Assembly: GCA_964604675.1 (NCBI GenBank)
Contig: CAZSAT010000145.1
Location: 1 to 17,382, forward strand
Direction: 5' to 3'
DNA from: CAZSAT01 sp964604675
GTDB lineage: Bacteria > Myxococcota_A > UBA796 > CAJQPC01
Length of the DNA stretch: 17,382 bases
In this document: piece after piece, positions 1-6,670 of the stretch
Layout of the letters: each line of letters starts with the position of its first letter
How positions within the stretch are numbered: position 1 is the stretch's first letter
Notes under the pieces: model-generated
Databases searched by the model: none
The model's input: only the letters and a program-made list of their open reading frames with translations
What the model was told of the DNA's origin: nothing
Program-made: the position numbers and the translations under genes

Positions 1-377
1 CCTCGCCGCGCCGCGACCATGCCGTGCACGTAGTGGCGGCCGAGGGCCACCGGGGCCTCGCAGTTCAGGCGCACCATGTCGGCCTGCCGATCGGTGGCGT
101 CGAAGGCGCCCATCCGCCCGAAGCCGGCGTTGTTGACGAGGACGGAGCACGTGGGGGCCGCCGCGAGCACCGCCCGAACGCCCGCGTCGGTCGCGAGGTC
201 CGCGGCCACGACCTGGGTGCCATGACCCAGCTCCGTCGCCAGCGTCTCGAGACGCTCGCGGCGTCGGGCCACCAGCACGAGCCGCCGACCCGGCGCGATC
301 AAGGCGCGCGCGACCGCCTCGCCGATCCCGGCGCTGGCCCCTGTGATCACGATGACGTCGTCGTTGTCGGTGCTCAT
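1..377 (-). CDS. SDR-family NAD(P)-dependent oxidoreductase, N-terminal part (runs off the window)
   Basis: This open frame starts at the ATG at 377 and runs to the left edge without a stop, so only the first 125 residues are visible. The protein begins MSTDNDDVIVITGASAGIGE. TGASAGIG (residues 12-19) is the classical short-chain dehydrogenase cofactor loop (TGxxxGxG). ARRRERL follows the second beta strand at about residues 37-43; basic residues there usually favour NADP(H). VLVNNAG (79-85) is the conserved NNAG motif. The active-site Ser, Tyr and Lys would lie beyond the edge, so the substrate cannot be inferred. The gene is cytosolic and divergent from the small ORF at 472-582. The intervening 94 bp carry two inverted repeats that could be operators. 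No strong Shine-Dalgarno is seen before the ATG. The family call is secure; the specific reaction is unknown. Confidence 0.9.
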   Translation of the reverse strand, partial: MSTDNDDVIVITGASAGIGEAVARALIAPGRRLVLVARRRERLETLATELGHGTQVVAADLATDAGVRAVLAAAPTCSVLVNNAGFGRMGAFDATDRQADMVRLNCEAPVALGRHYVHGMVAARR

Positions 378-471
378 GGACCGGCACTAACCGGAGCCTC
401 GTCGAAGAGGATTCGACCTGGCGCTCACCTGTCGACAGGAACGATCCGATGTCCGGGCCAGGAGGCCGAAC
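378..471. promoter_or_regulatory. divergent intergenic region with two inverted repeats
   Basis: These 94 bp lie between the SDR gene and the small ORF and must hold the promoters of both. Two inverted repeats stand out: GTCGAA (401-406) and TTCGAC (412-417) around a 5-base spacer, and a perfect 12-base palindrome CCTGTCGACAGG at 428-439. They look like operator half-sites, but no regulator gene is adjacent and no consensus -35/-10 pair can be assigned with confidence. A regulatory role is inferred only from position and symmetry. Confidence 0.35.
460..465 (+). promoter_or_regulatory. ribosome binding site of the small ORF
   Basis: AGGAGG is a perfect anti-16S match placed 6 bases before the ATG at 472. 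It is the main evidence that the following 36-codon frame is translated. Confidence 0.6.
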
Positions 472-582
472 ATGACACCGATGACGCTGTACACCGATGC
501 CGAGATCGCCGAGATCCTGGGCGACCCCGACGTGCCCGATCTCACCGAGTTCCTCGTGGACGACGACGAGGACGACCACTAG
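472..582 (+). CDS. small acidic protein, 36 aa, hypothetical
   Basis: This short ORF begins MTPMTLYTDAEIAEILGDPD and ends in a run of Asp and Glu (VDDDEDDH) before TAG. It is preceded by a perfect AGGAGG at 6-base spacing. Third codon positions are nearly all G or C, like the surrounding real genes. The middle (TDAEIAEILG) could form a short amphipathic helix; the tail is strongly acidic. There is no signal peptide and no cysteine. I do not recognise a family. It sits alone between the divergent SDR gene and the hairpin cluster at 587-732, the first hairpin starting 4 bases after its stop. It could be a small regulatory protein, an antitoxin-like or leader peptide, or a chance ORF with a good ribosome site. 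Confidence 0.5.
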   Translation: MTPMTLYTDAEIAEILGDPDVPDLTEFLVDDDEDDH

Positions 583-586
583 TTGG

Positions 587-732
587 GCGGTTCGTTAGTA
601 ACGAACCGCTCTCGCGCGCACCGCGCGCGGCGGCCGAAGGCCGGGGGGAGCGCGCCCAGCGCGCGGTGCGGGGGCTGGCCCCCGCAGGAGTCAGTAGTTG
701 AAAGGGCTCGTTCCTTACGAGCCTGTCAACTA
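587..732. repeat. cluster of five hairpins between convergent genes
   Basis: Nearly every base lies in a perfect or near-perfect inverted repeat. Hairpin 1 is GCGGTTCGTTA (587-597), one G, then its exact complement (599-609). Hairpin 2 pairs GCACCGCGCGC (618-628) with GCGCGCGGTGC (659-669) and encloses hairpin 3, CGGCC-GAA-GGCCG (631-643). Hairpin 4 is GCGGGGGC (668-675), TG, GCCCCCGC (678-685); it shares two bases with the outer arm of hairpin 2. Hairpin 5 is GGCTCGT (705-711), TCCTT, ACGAGCC (717-723), extended by TAGTTGA (695-701) and TCAACTA (726-732). Hairpins 1 and 5 resemble each other (GGYTCGTT and ACGARCC) and each has TAGTTG to its left, so they may be ends of one element. The location suits a bidirectional terminator, but there are no T-runs; a REP- or MITE-like element or a structured RNA is also possible. 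Confidence 0.55.
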
Positions 733-747
733 GCGGCTCGAGCCCGG

Positions 748-1620
748 CTACTCCACCGTGAGCGCGCCCGCGTTGGCCGGGTCGTACCCGTCTTCCGAGC
801 CCCCGGGATCGCTCCCGCAACTCTGCCCGTTCGCGCCGTCGCAGTAGAGCCAGGTGGTGCCGCCGTCCGCGCTGGCCCGGCAGGCATAGTCGTAGTCGCC
901 GGCTGTCGACGGGGCCGTCAGCGTGGCCTGGTACTCGTCGTTGTCGAGGGAACCGAGCCCGTCGTAGTCGGCGTTGTAGGTCATCCGACTCCAACTCCAG
1001 GAGCTGTCGCTGGACGGATCGGTGCCGCCGTCGCCGATCCCGAGCTCGAAGGAGAGCCCAGAGCCCTGCCCCTCACCGACCGTCACCTCCGGCTCGTAGA
1101 CCCAGCAGAACACCGCCTCGAGGTCGTCGCCGGCTGAGACGGTCTGCTCGCACGGGTACTGAAGGTGGCAGTAGTCGACCTGCTCGTCGGTGTCGGTGTC
1201 CGTGTCCGTGTCCGTGTCGGTGTCGGTGTCGGTGTCGGTGTCCGTGTCGGTGTCCGTGTCCGTGTCCGTGTCCGCCTCCACGTAGGTGTAGCTGCCAACG
1301 GCCTCGGCCCCGTCGTCACCGCGCACCGCGAGGACCTCCACCGTGCCCGGCCCGAGCGCAGGGGTGACGCACGCCACGGCGGTCTCGTCCAGGTAGGTGA
1401 GCCGCTCGCAGGCCTCCCCATCCAGGCTGACCTCCATCGTCGCATGCGTGAAGCCGGCTCCCGACAGGCGGATGGAGGTGCCTGCCCAGGCGTCACCCTC
1501 GGGGGGCTCGACCAGGTCGACACGCAGCTCTCCGAGCGCTTCCGCGCTGGCGGTGTCGTCGCCGTCGTTGACCTGCCACTGGTCGTCCTTGGAGCACGCC
1601 ACGAGCAACCACCAGACCAT
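748..1620 (-). CDS. secreted lipoprotein: TIG domain, Thr-Asp linker, C-terminal beta-sandwich
   Basis: The start is the ATG at 1620: GGAGGT (1625-1630) lies 4 bases upstream, while the alternative ATG at 1632 abuts that site, and an in-frame TGA at 1648-1650 blocks any longer form. The 290-aa protein begins MVWWLLVACSKDD, a very short lipoprotein signal with Cys9 as the lipidation site. Residues about 37-112 look like an IPT/TIG immunoglobulin-like fold (GTSIRLSGAGF, VTPALGPGTVEV). Residues 117-145 are D(TD)14, a flexible linker. Residues about 148-290 form a Cys- and Trp-containing beta domain with NDEYQATL and GDYDYACRASADGGTTWLYC, a pattern I associate with repeats in secreted proteins of myxobacterial relatives. 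It follows the MalG-type gene by 19 bp on the same strand, so it is probably co-transcribed and may sit on the cell surface to help capture the transported glycan. That role is inference. Confidence 0.85.
   Translation of the reverse strand: MVWWLLVACSKDDQWQVNDGDDTASAEALGELRVDLVEPPEGDAWAGTSIRLSGAGFTHATMEVSLDGEACERLTYLDETAVACVTPALGPGTVEVLAVRGDDGAEAVGSYTYVEADTDTDTDTDTDTDTDTDTDTDTDTDTDTDEQVDYCHLQYPCEQTVSAGDDLEAVFCWVYEPEVTVGEGQGSGLSFELGIGDGGTDPSSDSSWSWSRMTYNADYDGLGSLDNDEYQATLTAPSTAGDYDYACRASADGGTTWLYCDGANGQSCGSDPGGSEDGYDPANAGALTVE
1186..1272 (-). repeat. tandem 6-bp repeat encoding the (Thr-Asp)n linker
   Basis: Fourteen and a half in-frame hexamers, on the + strand GTGTCG or GTGTCC, encode 15 Asp alternating with 14 Thr. 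Because the unit is 6 bp, slippage would change linker length without breaking the frame. It is coding and not a CRISPR or regulatory array. Confidence 0.9.
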
Positions 1621-1624
1621 GCCT

Positions 1625-1630
1625 ACCTCC
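1625..1630 (-). promoter_or_regulatory. ribosome binding site fixing the TIG lipoprotein start
   Basis: GGAGGT on the minus strand, 4 bases before the ATG at 1620. It directly follows the alternative ATG at 1630-1632, so the downstream ATG is the preferred start. Confidence 0.6.
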
Positions 1631-1639
1631 ATGGGATCC

Positions 1640-2503
1640 TCACCCCTTCACACTACCCGCCGTGAGCCCTTCCACGAGGTGGCGTTGCAGCGCGAAGAAG
1701 AGCCCCATCACCGGGAGGCTCACCAGGATCGCGCCCGCCGCGAAGCTGCCCCAGCTCGTGGAGAACTCGCCCACGTAGCTGTTGAGCACGACCGGGAGGG
1801 TGAACGCGCGCTCGTCGCTCATCAAGGTGGCCGCCAGGATGAACTCGTTCCACGCCGTCATGAACGAGAAGAGCGCGGTCACCACCACGGCCGGTCGCGC
1901 CAGCGGCAGGATGATGCGGGTGAAGGTCATCCACCGGCTCGCCCCGTCCATGAGCGCCGCCTCCTCCAGGTCCTTCGGGATGGTGTCGAAGTAGCCCTTG
2001 AGGTTCCAGGTGCAGAAGGGCACGGAGGTCGAGGCGTACACCAGGGTCAGCCCCCACAGCGAGTCCAACAGACCCAGCTCGTCGAGCAGGATGTAGAGCG
2101 GGATCAGCATGACCACGCCCGGAAACATCTGGGTGGCGAGGAACAGGTTCATGCCGATGTCCCGGCCGGGGAACGCCCAGCGCGAGAAGGCGTACCCGGC
2201 GGTGCAAGCCAGCACGACGCCGACCGCCGCCGTGGTCAACGACACCACCACGGAGTTGAAGAGCTGGCGCCCGAAGAGCCACCCGCCGGCGGCGTCCTCG
2301 GTGTTCACCACCGCCGCGAAGTTGGACAGGTCGAAGCTCGTGGGCAGCGGGTTGAGCTCGAGCGAGAACGCCTGGCTCGGCGTGAGGGCCATCTTGACGA
2401 CCCAGAGCACCGGGTAGAGCGTGGCGACGGTGGCCAGCACGAGCAGCCCGTGGGTGGCCAGGAGCCGGCCCATCGAGGGCGCCTTGACCGAGGACTCCGC
2501 CAT
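1640..2503 (-). CDS. carbohydrate ABC transporter permease, MalG type
   Basis: This 287-aa integral membrane protein is an inner-membrane subunit of a CUT1-type sugar importer. It starts MAESSVKAPSMGRLLATHGL at the ATG at 2503; its first base is the last base of the preceding gene's stop (TGATG), which implies translational coupling, and AAGG (2511-2514) lies 7 bases upstream. About six hydrophobic segments are visible (roughly 17-40, 83-105, 117-140, 148-165, 204-228, 251-272). The EAA loop EEAALMDGASRWMTFTRIIL (180-199), followed by PLARP, is the contact site for the ATPase. The C-terminus LVEGLTAGSVKG is typical of MalG/UgpE-like proteins. Length is normal for the family. Its partners are the fused permease and the MalK-type ATPase just upstream. 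The substrate is not determined by the sequence; an oligosaccharide is likely. Confidence 0.93.
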   Translation of the reverse strand: MAESSVKAPSMGRLLATHGLLVLATVATLYPVLWVVKMALTPSQAFSLELNPLPTSFDLSNFAAVVNTEDAAGGWLFGRQLFNSVVVSLTTAAVGVVLACTAGYAFSRWAFPGRDIGMNLFLATQMFPGVVMLIPLYILLDELGLLDSLWGLTLVYASTSVPFCTWNLKGYFDTIPKDLEEAALMDGASRWMTFTRIILPLARPAVVVTALFSFMTAWNEFILAATLMSDERAFTLPVVLNSYVGEFSTSWGSFAAGAILVSLPVMGLFFALQRHLVEGLTAGSVKG

Positions 2504-4620
2504 CAGATCACCTTCCGCCCGAGCATCGTCTTGGTGGCCTGGCCCCAGCCCACGAGCACGCCGAAGATGAGCACGGCATAGGCCGCCGCGTAGCCGTAGC
2601 GGTGCCCGCGGGTGAAGGCCCACCGGTAGGCTTCGCTGATCAGGATCTCGGTCGAGCCGTCGGGCTCACCGCCGCTCACCAGGTAGATGATGTTGAAGTT
2701 GTTGAAGGTCCAGACGCTGCCGAGCACGACCGCCGGGAGCAGCGCCGGCTTCAAGAGCGGCAGGGTCACGTGCACGAAGCGCTGCACGGCGTTCGCGCCG
2801 TCGACCTCGGCGGCCTGCTCGAGGTCGCGCGGGATGGCCTGGAGAGCCCCCAGCGTCACCACCATCATGAAGGGGAAGCCGAGCCAGGTGTTGGTGGCCA
2901 GGTTGGCGGCAAAGGCCGTGGAGAACTGGGCGAACCAGCTCACCGGCTCCAGGCCGAGCGCGCTCAACAGAGCGTTCACGGCGCCGAACTGCCGGTGGAA
3001 CATGCCCTTCCAGATCAGGGCGGTGATGTAGCTGGGCACGGCCCAGGGCACGATGAGCAGCACCCGGTAGACACCGCGCAGCTGCACCCACGGCTCACGC
3101 AGCAACAGCGCGAGGGCCACGCCCAGGGTCACGTGGAGCACGACGTTGGCGACCGTCCACAACAGCGTGACGAGCAGCGTGAAGTAGAAGCTCAAGGGAT
3201 GCGACGGGGAGAAGTCCCGCGCGAGCAGGATGTCGAGGAAGTTCGCCAGACCGACGAAGGTGAAGGTGCCCTGGTGGTGCGTGAAGAACGCCACGCCTGC
3301 TCCCACCAAGAACGGCGCCACGACGAGCAGGCCCATCGCGATCGAGGCCGGCGCCGCGTAGGCGTAGGCGTGCCCCCAGCCACGCAGCCCGGCCACGCCC
3401 CCCGCGCGCCGCACCCCCAAGCCGATCCATGCGAGCAGCCCGAAGAGCCCCAGCGCGGCCGCCGCGATCCAGGGCACGGGGTTGGCCTCGGGAGGCGGTG
3501 GCCGGAGCGCCACGTCGACTTCGAACTGGGCGGACCTCATGGCGACTTCGGGCGTGACCGAGCCGCGCATGGCAGCACGCAGGGCCCGCGCCAGCGGCTC
3601 CCAGGTCGCGGCCATCTCGGGTTGGTTCGGCATCGGAACCGAGGTGTCGAGCACGCGCCGAAAGGCCGCGAGGACCTCGTCGCCCTCCAGGCTGTCGTAG
3701 GCGGCCAGCGCGGCCACGGGCTGGCGACCCTCGCGCGCTCGAACCAGGGCCGCCTCCGGCCCGGCGAGCCACCGCGCGAACGCCGAAGCCTCGGCGGGGT
3801 GCTCGGCCTCTCCGGACACGAAGATGCCCTCGACGGTGAGGTAGGGAGCCGCCGGCAGGCCGGTCTCCGAGACCACCGGGAGCGGTGCGATGCCGAAGTC
3901 GACCCCGTCGATCTCACCGAGGAACCAGGGCCCGTTGAAGACCATGGCGGCGCCGCCCTCGTTGAACAGCTGGCTCACCAGCGCACCCGTCGGTTCCTCC
4001 GGCAGCAGGCCCGCTTCCTGCACGCCCCGGGCGAAGGACAGCGCGGCGGCGTTCTCGGGCCGGTCGAGCGACACCGCCTCGCCATCGAACACCCCGCCGC
4101 CGTAGCCGTGCAACAGAGCGCCGAAGTAGTACGCGCTGGCCGACTCGTAGGCCAGGCCGTACCGTCCGTCGCGGGTCAGCTCGCCCGCCACCGCGAGCAG
4201 CTCGTCGGTGGTGGCCGGTGGCTCGGCCAACAGGTCCTTGTTCCAGAACAGGGCGACGGCCTTGAAGGCCAGCGGGTAGCCGTAGCGGACACCGCGGTAG
4301 GTGAGCGCCTCGACCGTCGCGGGATGGAAGGTGCCCGCGTCGTGCTCGGCGGCCGCCATGAGCCCCCGCGGGCCCCACGCCCCCACCCGCTCGTGCGGGC
4401 CGATGAAGAGCTCAGGACCGTTGCCTCGCGGGATCGCCGCTTCCAGCTTGGAGCTGATGGACTCGCTCGGAAGCGCCAAGGGCGTGATGGCCACGTCTGC
4501 GTGCTCGGCCTCGTACCGGTCGACCAGCGCATCGACCGCCGCGCGCTCAGCCCCCCGGTAGGCGTGCCAGAGGGTGAGCTCGACCGGCTGGGCGAGCGCG
4601 GCTCCGACCAGCAGGATCAC
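2503..4620 (-). CDS. fusion of extracellular sugar-binding protein and MalF-type ABC permease
   Basis: This single 705-aa frame joins two subunits that are normally separate. Residues about 11-370 are a family-1 solute-binding protein, with LTLWHAYRGAE near the start, then GYPLAFKAVALFWNKDLL (114-131) and MVFNGPWFLGEI (226-237). A membrane span (384-402) follows, with basic residues after it (RRAGG) placing the chain inside the cell. Residues about 420-705 form the permease, with EAA loop EQAAEVDGANAVQRFVHVTL (601-620) and PLLKP. The start is a GTG at 4620, overlapping the MalK-type stop (GTGA). The signal MILLVGAALA|Q is unusually short; no standard start lies between it and the in-frame TGA at 4738-4740, though a CTG 12 codons upstream would add basic residues. 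The tethered binding domain should deliver substrate at high local concentration. A sequencing artefact joining two genes is unlikely because the connector keeps correct topology. Confidence 0.9.
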   Translation of the reverse strand: MILLVGAALAQPVELTLWHAYRGAERAAVDALVDRYEAEHADVAITPLALPSESISSKLEAAIPRGNGPELFIGPHERVGAWGPRGLMAAAEHDAGTFHPATVEALTYRGVRYGYPLAFKAVALFWNKDLLAEPPATTDELLAVAGELTRDGRYGLAYESASAYYFGALLHGYGGGVFDGEAVSLDRPENAAALSFARGVQEAGLLPEEPTGALVSQLFNEGGAAMVFNGPWFLGEIDGVDFGIAPLPVVSETGLPAAPYLTVEGIFVSGEAEHPAEASAFARWLAGPEAALVRAREGRQPVAALAAYDSLEGDEVLAAFRRVLDTSVPMPNQPEMAATWEPLARALRAAMRGSVTPEVAMRSAQFEVDVALRPPPPEANPVPWIAAAALGLFGLLAWIGLGVRRAGGVAGLRGWGHAYAYAAPASIAMGLLVVAPFLVGAGVAFFTHHQGTFTFVGLANFLDILLARDFSPSHPLSFYFTLLVTLLWTVANVVLHVTLGVALALLLREPWVQLRGVYRVLLIVPWAVPSYITALIWKGMFHRQFGAVNALLSALGLEPVSWFAQFSTAFAANLATNTWLGFPFMMVVTLGALQAIPRDLEQAAEVDGANAVQRFVHVTLPLLKPALLPAVVLGSVWTFNNFNIIYLVSGGEPDGSTEILISEAYRWAFTRGHRYGYAAAYAVLIFGVLVGWGQATKTMLGRKVI

Positions 4621-5648
4621 AGCCGCGCTCCGGTGTGCACGTCGAACAAGTGGCAGTGGGCCAGCCCGATCCGCAGCACGTCGCCCGTGTTCACCCGCCC
4701 GACGTCCTGCGCCTCGACGCGCGCCACCAGGGCGGCCTCACCGACGCGGAGGTGCAGGTGCAGCTCCCACCCCAGCGCCTCCACGACCTCCACGCGGGCC
4801 TCGACGCCCTCGGGGTCCAGCACGATCTCGTGAGGTCGTACCCCCACCTCCACGGGGCCGTGCACGGTCCCGGGCACGCTCAGCCCCGCCACCCGGACGC
4901 GCTCGCCATCGCCGGTGCCGGGCATGAAGTTCATCGCCGGCGACCCGATGAAGCCGGCCACGAAGCGGTTGGCCGGGCGGTCGAAGAGCTCCTGGGGGCT
5001 GCCGACCTGCTGGAGCACACCGCCGTTGAGCACCACGATGCGATCGGCGAGGGTCAGGGCCTCCACCTGGTCGTGGGTCACGTACAGGATCGTGGCGTCG
5101 AGGGCCTGGTGCAGGCGCTTGAGCTCGACCCGCATCTGGTTCCGCAGCGCAGCGTCCAGGTTGGACAAGGGCTCGTCGAACAAGAAGACCCGTGGGCGCC
5201 GGACGATGGCGCGCCCCATCGCCACGCGCTGGCGTTGCCCACCGGACAGGGCCTTGGGGTGGCGGTCCAGGTAGGGCGTCAGGCCCAGCATCTCGGCCGC
5301 CTCGCCGACCGCCCGCTCGATCTCCGCGGAGGGTGTCTTCTTGACCTTGAGGGCGAAGCTCATGTTCTCCCGGACGGTCATGTGCGGGTAGAGCGCGTAG
5401 CTCTGGAAGACCATGGCCACGTCCCGATCGCGGGGGGCCACGTCGTTCATGCGCCGTCCGTCGATGTGGAGATCGCCGGCGCTGATCGTCTCCAACCCGG
5501 CCGCGCACCGCAGCAGCGTGCTCTTGCCGCAGCCCGAAGGACCGACCAGCACCACGAACTCGCCGTCGGCCACCGAGAGATCGACGCGGTGCAGCACCTC
5601 GACGTCGCCGTAGGCCTTCCGAACACCCTTGAAGTCGACAGTCGCCAC
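4617..5648 (-). CDS. sugar ABC transporter ATP-binding protein, MalK/UgpC type
   Basis: This 343-aa cytosolic ATPase energises the importer encoded by the next two genes. Walker A is GPSGCGKST (36-44), the Q-loop Gln is at 82 (VFQSYALYPHM), the signature is LSGGQRQR (134-141), Walker B is VFLFDEP (154-160), the D-loop is SNLD and the switch His is H192 (YVTHDQVEA). The C-terminal 235-343 is the TOBE/MalK regulatory-type domain, with VGVRPHEIVL (268-277). All catalytic residues are present and the length is slightly short of E. coli MalK. The start is a GTG at 5648 with GGGAGG (5653-5658) 4 bases upstream. The stop overlaps the GTG of the binding-protein/permease fusion by 4 bp. MalK, UgpC and MsmK paralogues cannot be distinguished by sequence reading alone, so no gene symbol is given. 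Confidence 0.95.
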   Translation of the reverse strand: MATVDFKGVRKAYGDVEVLHRVDLSVADGEFVVLVGPSGCGKSTLLRCAAGLETISAGDLHIDGRRMNDVAPRDRDVAMVFQSYALYPHMTVRENMSFALKVKKTPSAEIERAVGEAAEMLGLTPYLDRHPKALSGGQRQRVAMGRAIVRRPRVFLFDEPLSNLDAALRNQMRVELKRLHQALDATILYVTHDQVEALTLADRIVVLNGGVLQQVGSPQELFDRPANRFVAGFIGSPAMNFMPGTGDGERVRVAGLSVPGTVHGPVEVGVRPHEIVLDPEGVEARVEVVEALGWELHLHLRVGEAALVARVEAQDVGRVNTGDVLRIGLAHCHLFDVHTGARL

Positions 5649-5720
5649 GGCGCCTCCCAGCGGCCCGACAACTAGTAACCCAATCTTGAGTCACGCGCGG
5701 ATCGCGCCGAGCTGTCCAGC
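5649..5720. promoter_or_regulatory. intergenic gap upstream of the transporter genes
   Basis: These 72 bp separate the HDOD-like gene from the MalK-type gene. They include the most AT-rich stretch nearby (about 5670-5695), a plausible internal promoter for the minus-strand transporter genes, though no clear -35/-10 pair is assigned. A small perfect inverted repeat, GAGCTG-TC-CAGCTC (5709-5722), overlaps the HDOD-like stop and could be a weak attenuator. The function is inferred from position only. Confidence 0.25.
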
Positions 5721-6503
5721 TCAGGTGGCGGCCATCCCCATCGCCCGCTGCAGCAGGTCTTCGACCCGCTGTTCGGCCTCGGATCCGTCGAGATCGCGCG
5801 CCGCAACCCCGGTCCAGAGCCCAGGCAGCTTGCACCCCAGCGCAGCTGCGAGGGGCGGTTGGGCCTTGCGGACCTCGGACCAGCGGCTGGCGTCGGCTCC
5901 GCCCTTGGCGAGCATCCGGCGCACCAGGTGCGCGACCGCTCCCGCCGGCTCATCGGACCGTGGCACGACGAGCGCCACCAGGTCCCCGGGGAGCGCGTAG
6001 GCGGCCAGCGCACCCTCTGCGGCTTCCGCCGGGCTCAGCCCCTGCTGCTCGATCAAGAAGGCGTCCTGGCGTTGTGGACGGAGCAGGTCCAGCGCCGGCC
6101 CGACCACCGCGAGATCCGCGCGGGTGGGAAAGAGCTTCCTGAGCCCGAGCACGGCGGCCATGCCGACCACGCCGCCCGCAGCCCGGTCGAAGCCGAGCTC
6201 CTCGGCCGCCACCACGCCCGCGGCACCGCCCATGACCACGTGGTGCACGGCATCGTCGCCGAGCTCCGAGGCCACGGTCACCACCGCGTGCCACACCAGG
6301 GCGTGCCGAACGCGATGGGGCCCCAGCAAGCGGATGACATGCGCCGCCGAACGCACCTCCCGCCCGAGGCCGAGGTACCCGCTCTCGGCCAGCCCGTGGA
6401 GGAAGCGTGCCACCGGGGAACGCTCGGGCACCAGACCACCGACCTTCGCGAGATCGAGGTCAGCCCAGGACGCCTGGAGCAGCGGTAGCCAGCGTTCGCT
6501 CAC
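5721..6503 (-). CDS. divergent HDOD-like domain protein, hypothetical
   Basis: The 260-aa protein starts at a GTG at 6503 (MSERWLPLLQASWADLDLAK) with no clear Shine-Dalgarno. Residues about 30-125 resemble an HDOD signalling domain. RSAAHVIRLLGPHRVRHALVW (51-71) matches the 'S...AI.LLG...LR.L' helix pair, followed by a helical stretch HHVVMGGAAGVVAAEELGFD (87-106) and AAVLGLRKLF (116-125). The His-Asp pairs of true HD phosphohydrolases are not evident, as is usual for HDOD proteins, which tend to act as non-catalytic scaffolds in regulation. The C-terminal half (about 150-260) is helical and unrecognised. There is no signal peptide or membrane span. It lies 72 bp upstream of the sugar transporter on the same strand and may be co-transcribed with it. 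The family call is tentative. Confidence 0.6.
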   Translation of the reverse strand: MSERWLPLLQASWADLDLAKVGGLVPERSPVARFLHGLAESGYLGLGREVRSAAHVIRLLGPHRVRHALVWHAVVTVASELGDDAVHHVVMGGAAGVVAAEELGFDRAAGGVVGMAAVLGLRKLFPTRADLAVVGPALDLLRPQRQDAFLIEQQGLSPAEAAEGALAAYALPGDLVALVVPRSDEPAGAVAHLVRRMLAKGGADASRWSEVRKAQPPLAAALGCKLPGLWTGVAARDLDGSEAEQRVEDLLQRAMGMAAT

Positions 6504-6670
6504 GGCCGAATGCTAACCGAAGGGGTAAACCGGTGCGGGGCGGCCCATGCAGCAGGTGGGGGATCAAGGTCTGCGGCTACGTAGCCGCGCCGCAAGAGCC
6601 ACCCTCACACCGGATGAACGTTGTACCGCCTGCTGCGTGTAAAGAAGCGCAAAGCGATATGAAGATCCGC
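6504..6670. promoter_or_regulatory. intergenic region with a 16-bp perfect palindrome
   Basis: This 167-bp gap lies between two minus-strand genes: the 3' end of the lipoprotein gene and the GTG of the HDOD-like gene. It contains GCGGCTACGTAGCCGC (6573-6588), perfectly symmetrical with no loop, more like a protein-binding site than a terminator; no T-run follows on either strand. A locally AT-richer stretch is at about 6635-6665. The promoter of the HDOD-like/transporter genes probably lies here, but no consensus element can be assigned. Confidence 0.3.

Noticed and set aside
1186..1272. Tandem repeat that might be taken for a CRISPR or a regulatory array
   Set aside because: It has no spacers, the unit is 6 bp and in frame, and it encodes an Asp-Thr linker inside a clear lipoprotein gene.
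2602..4833. Long open frame on the plus strand opposite the transporter genes
   Set aside because: It is rich in Gln, His, Arg and Glu with no domain. It is the antisense shadow of a well-supported transporter gene, as expected at this GC content.
5669..5682. CAACTAGTAACC resembling the ends of the hairpin cluster at 587-732
   Set aside because: The similarity is only about 6-8 bases with no surrounding inverted repeats; it could easily be chance.
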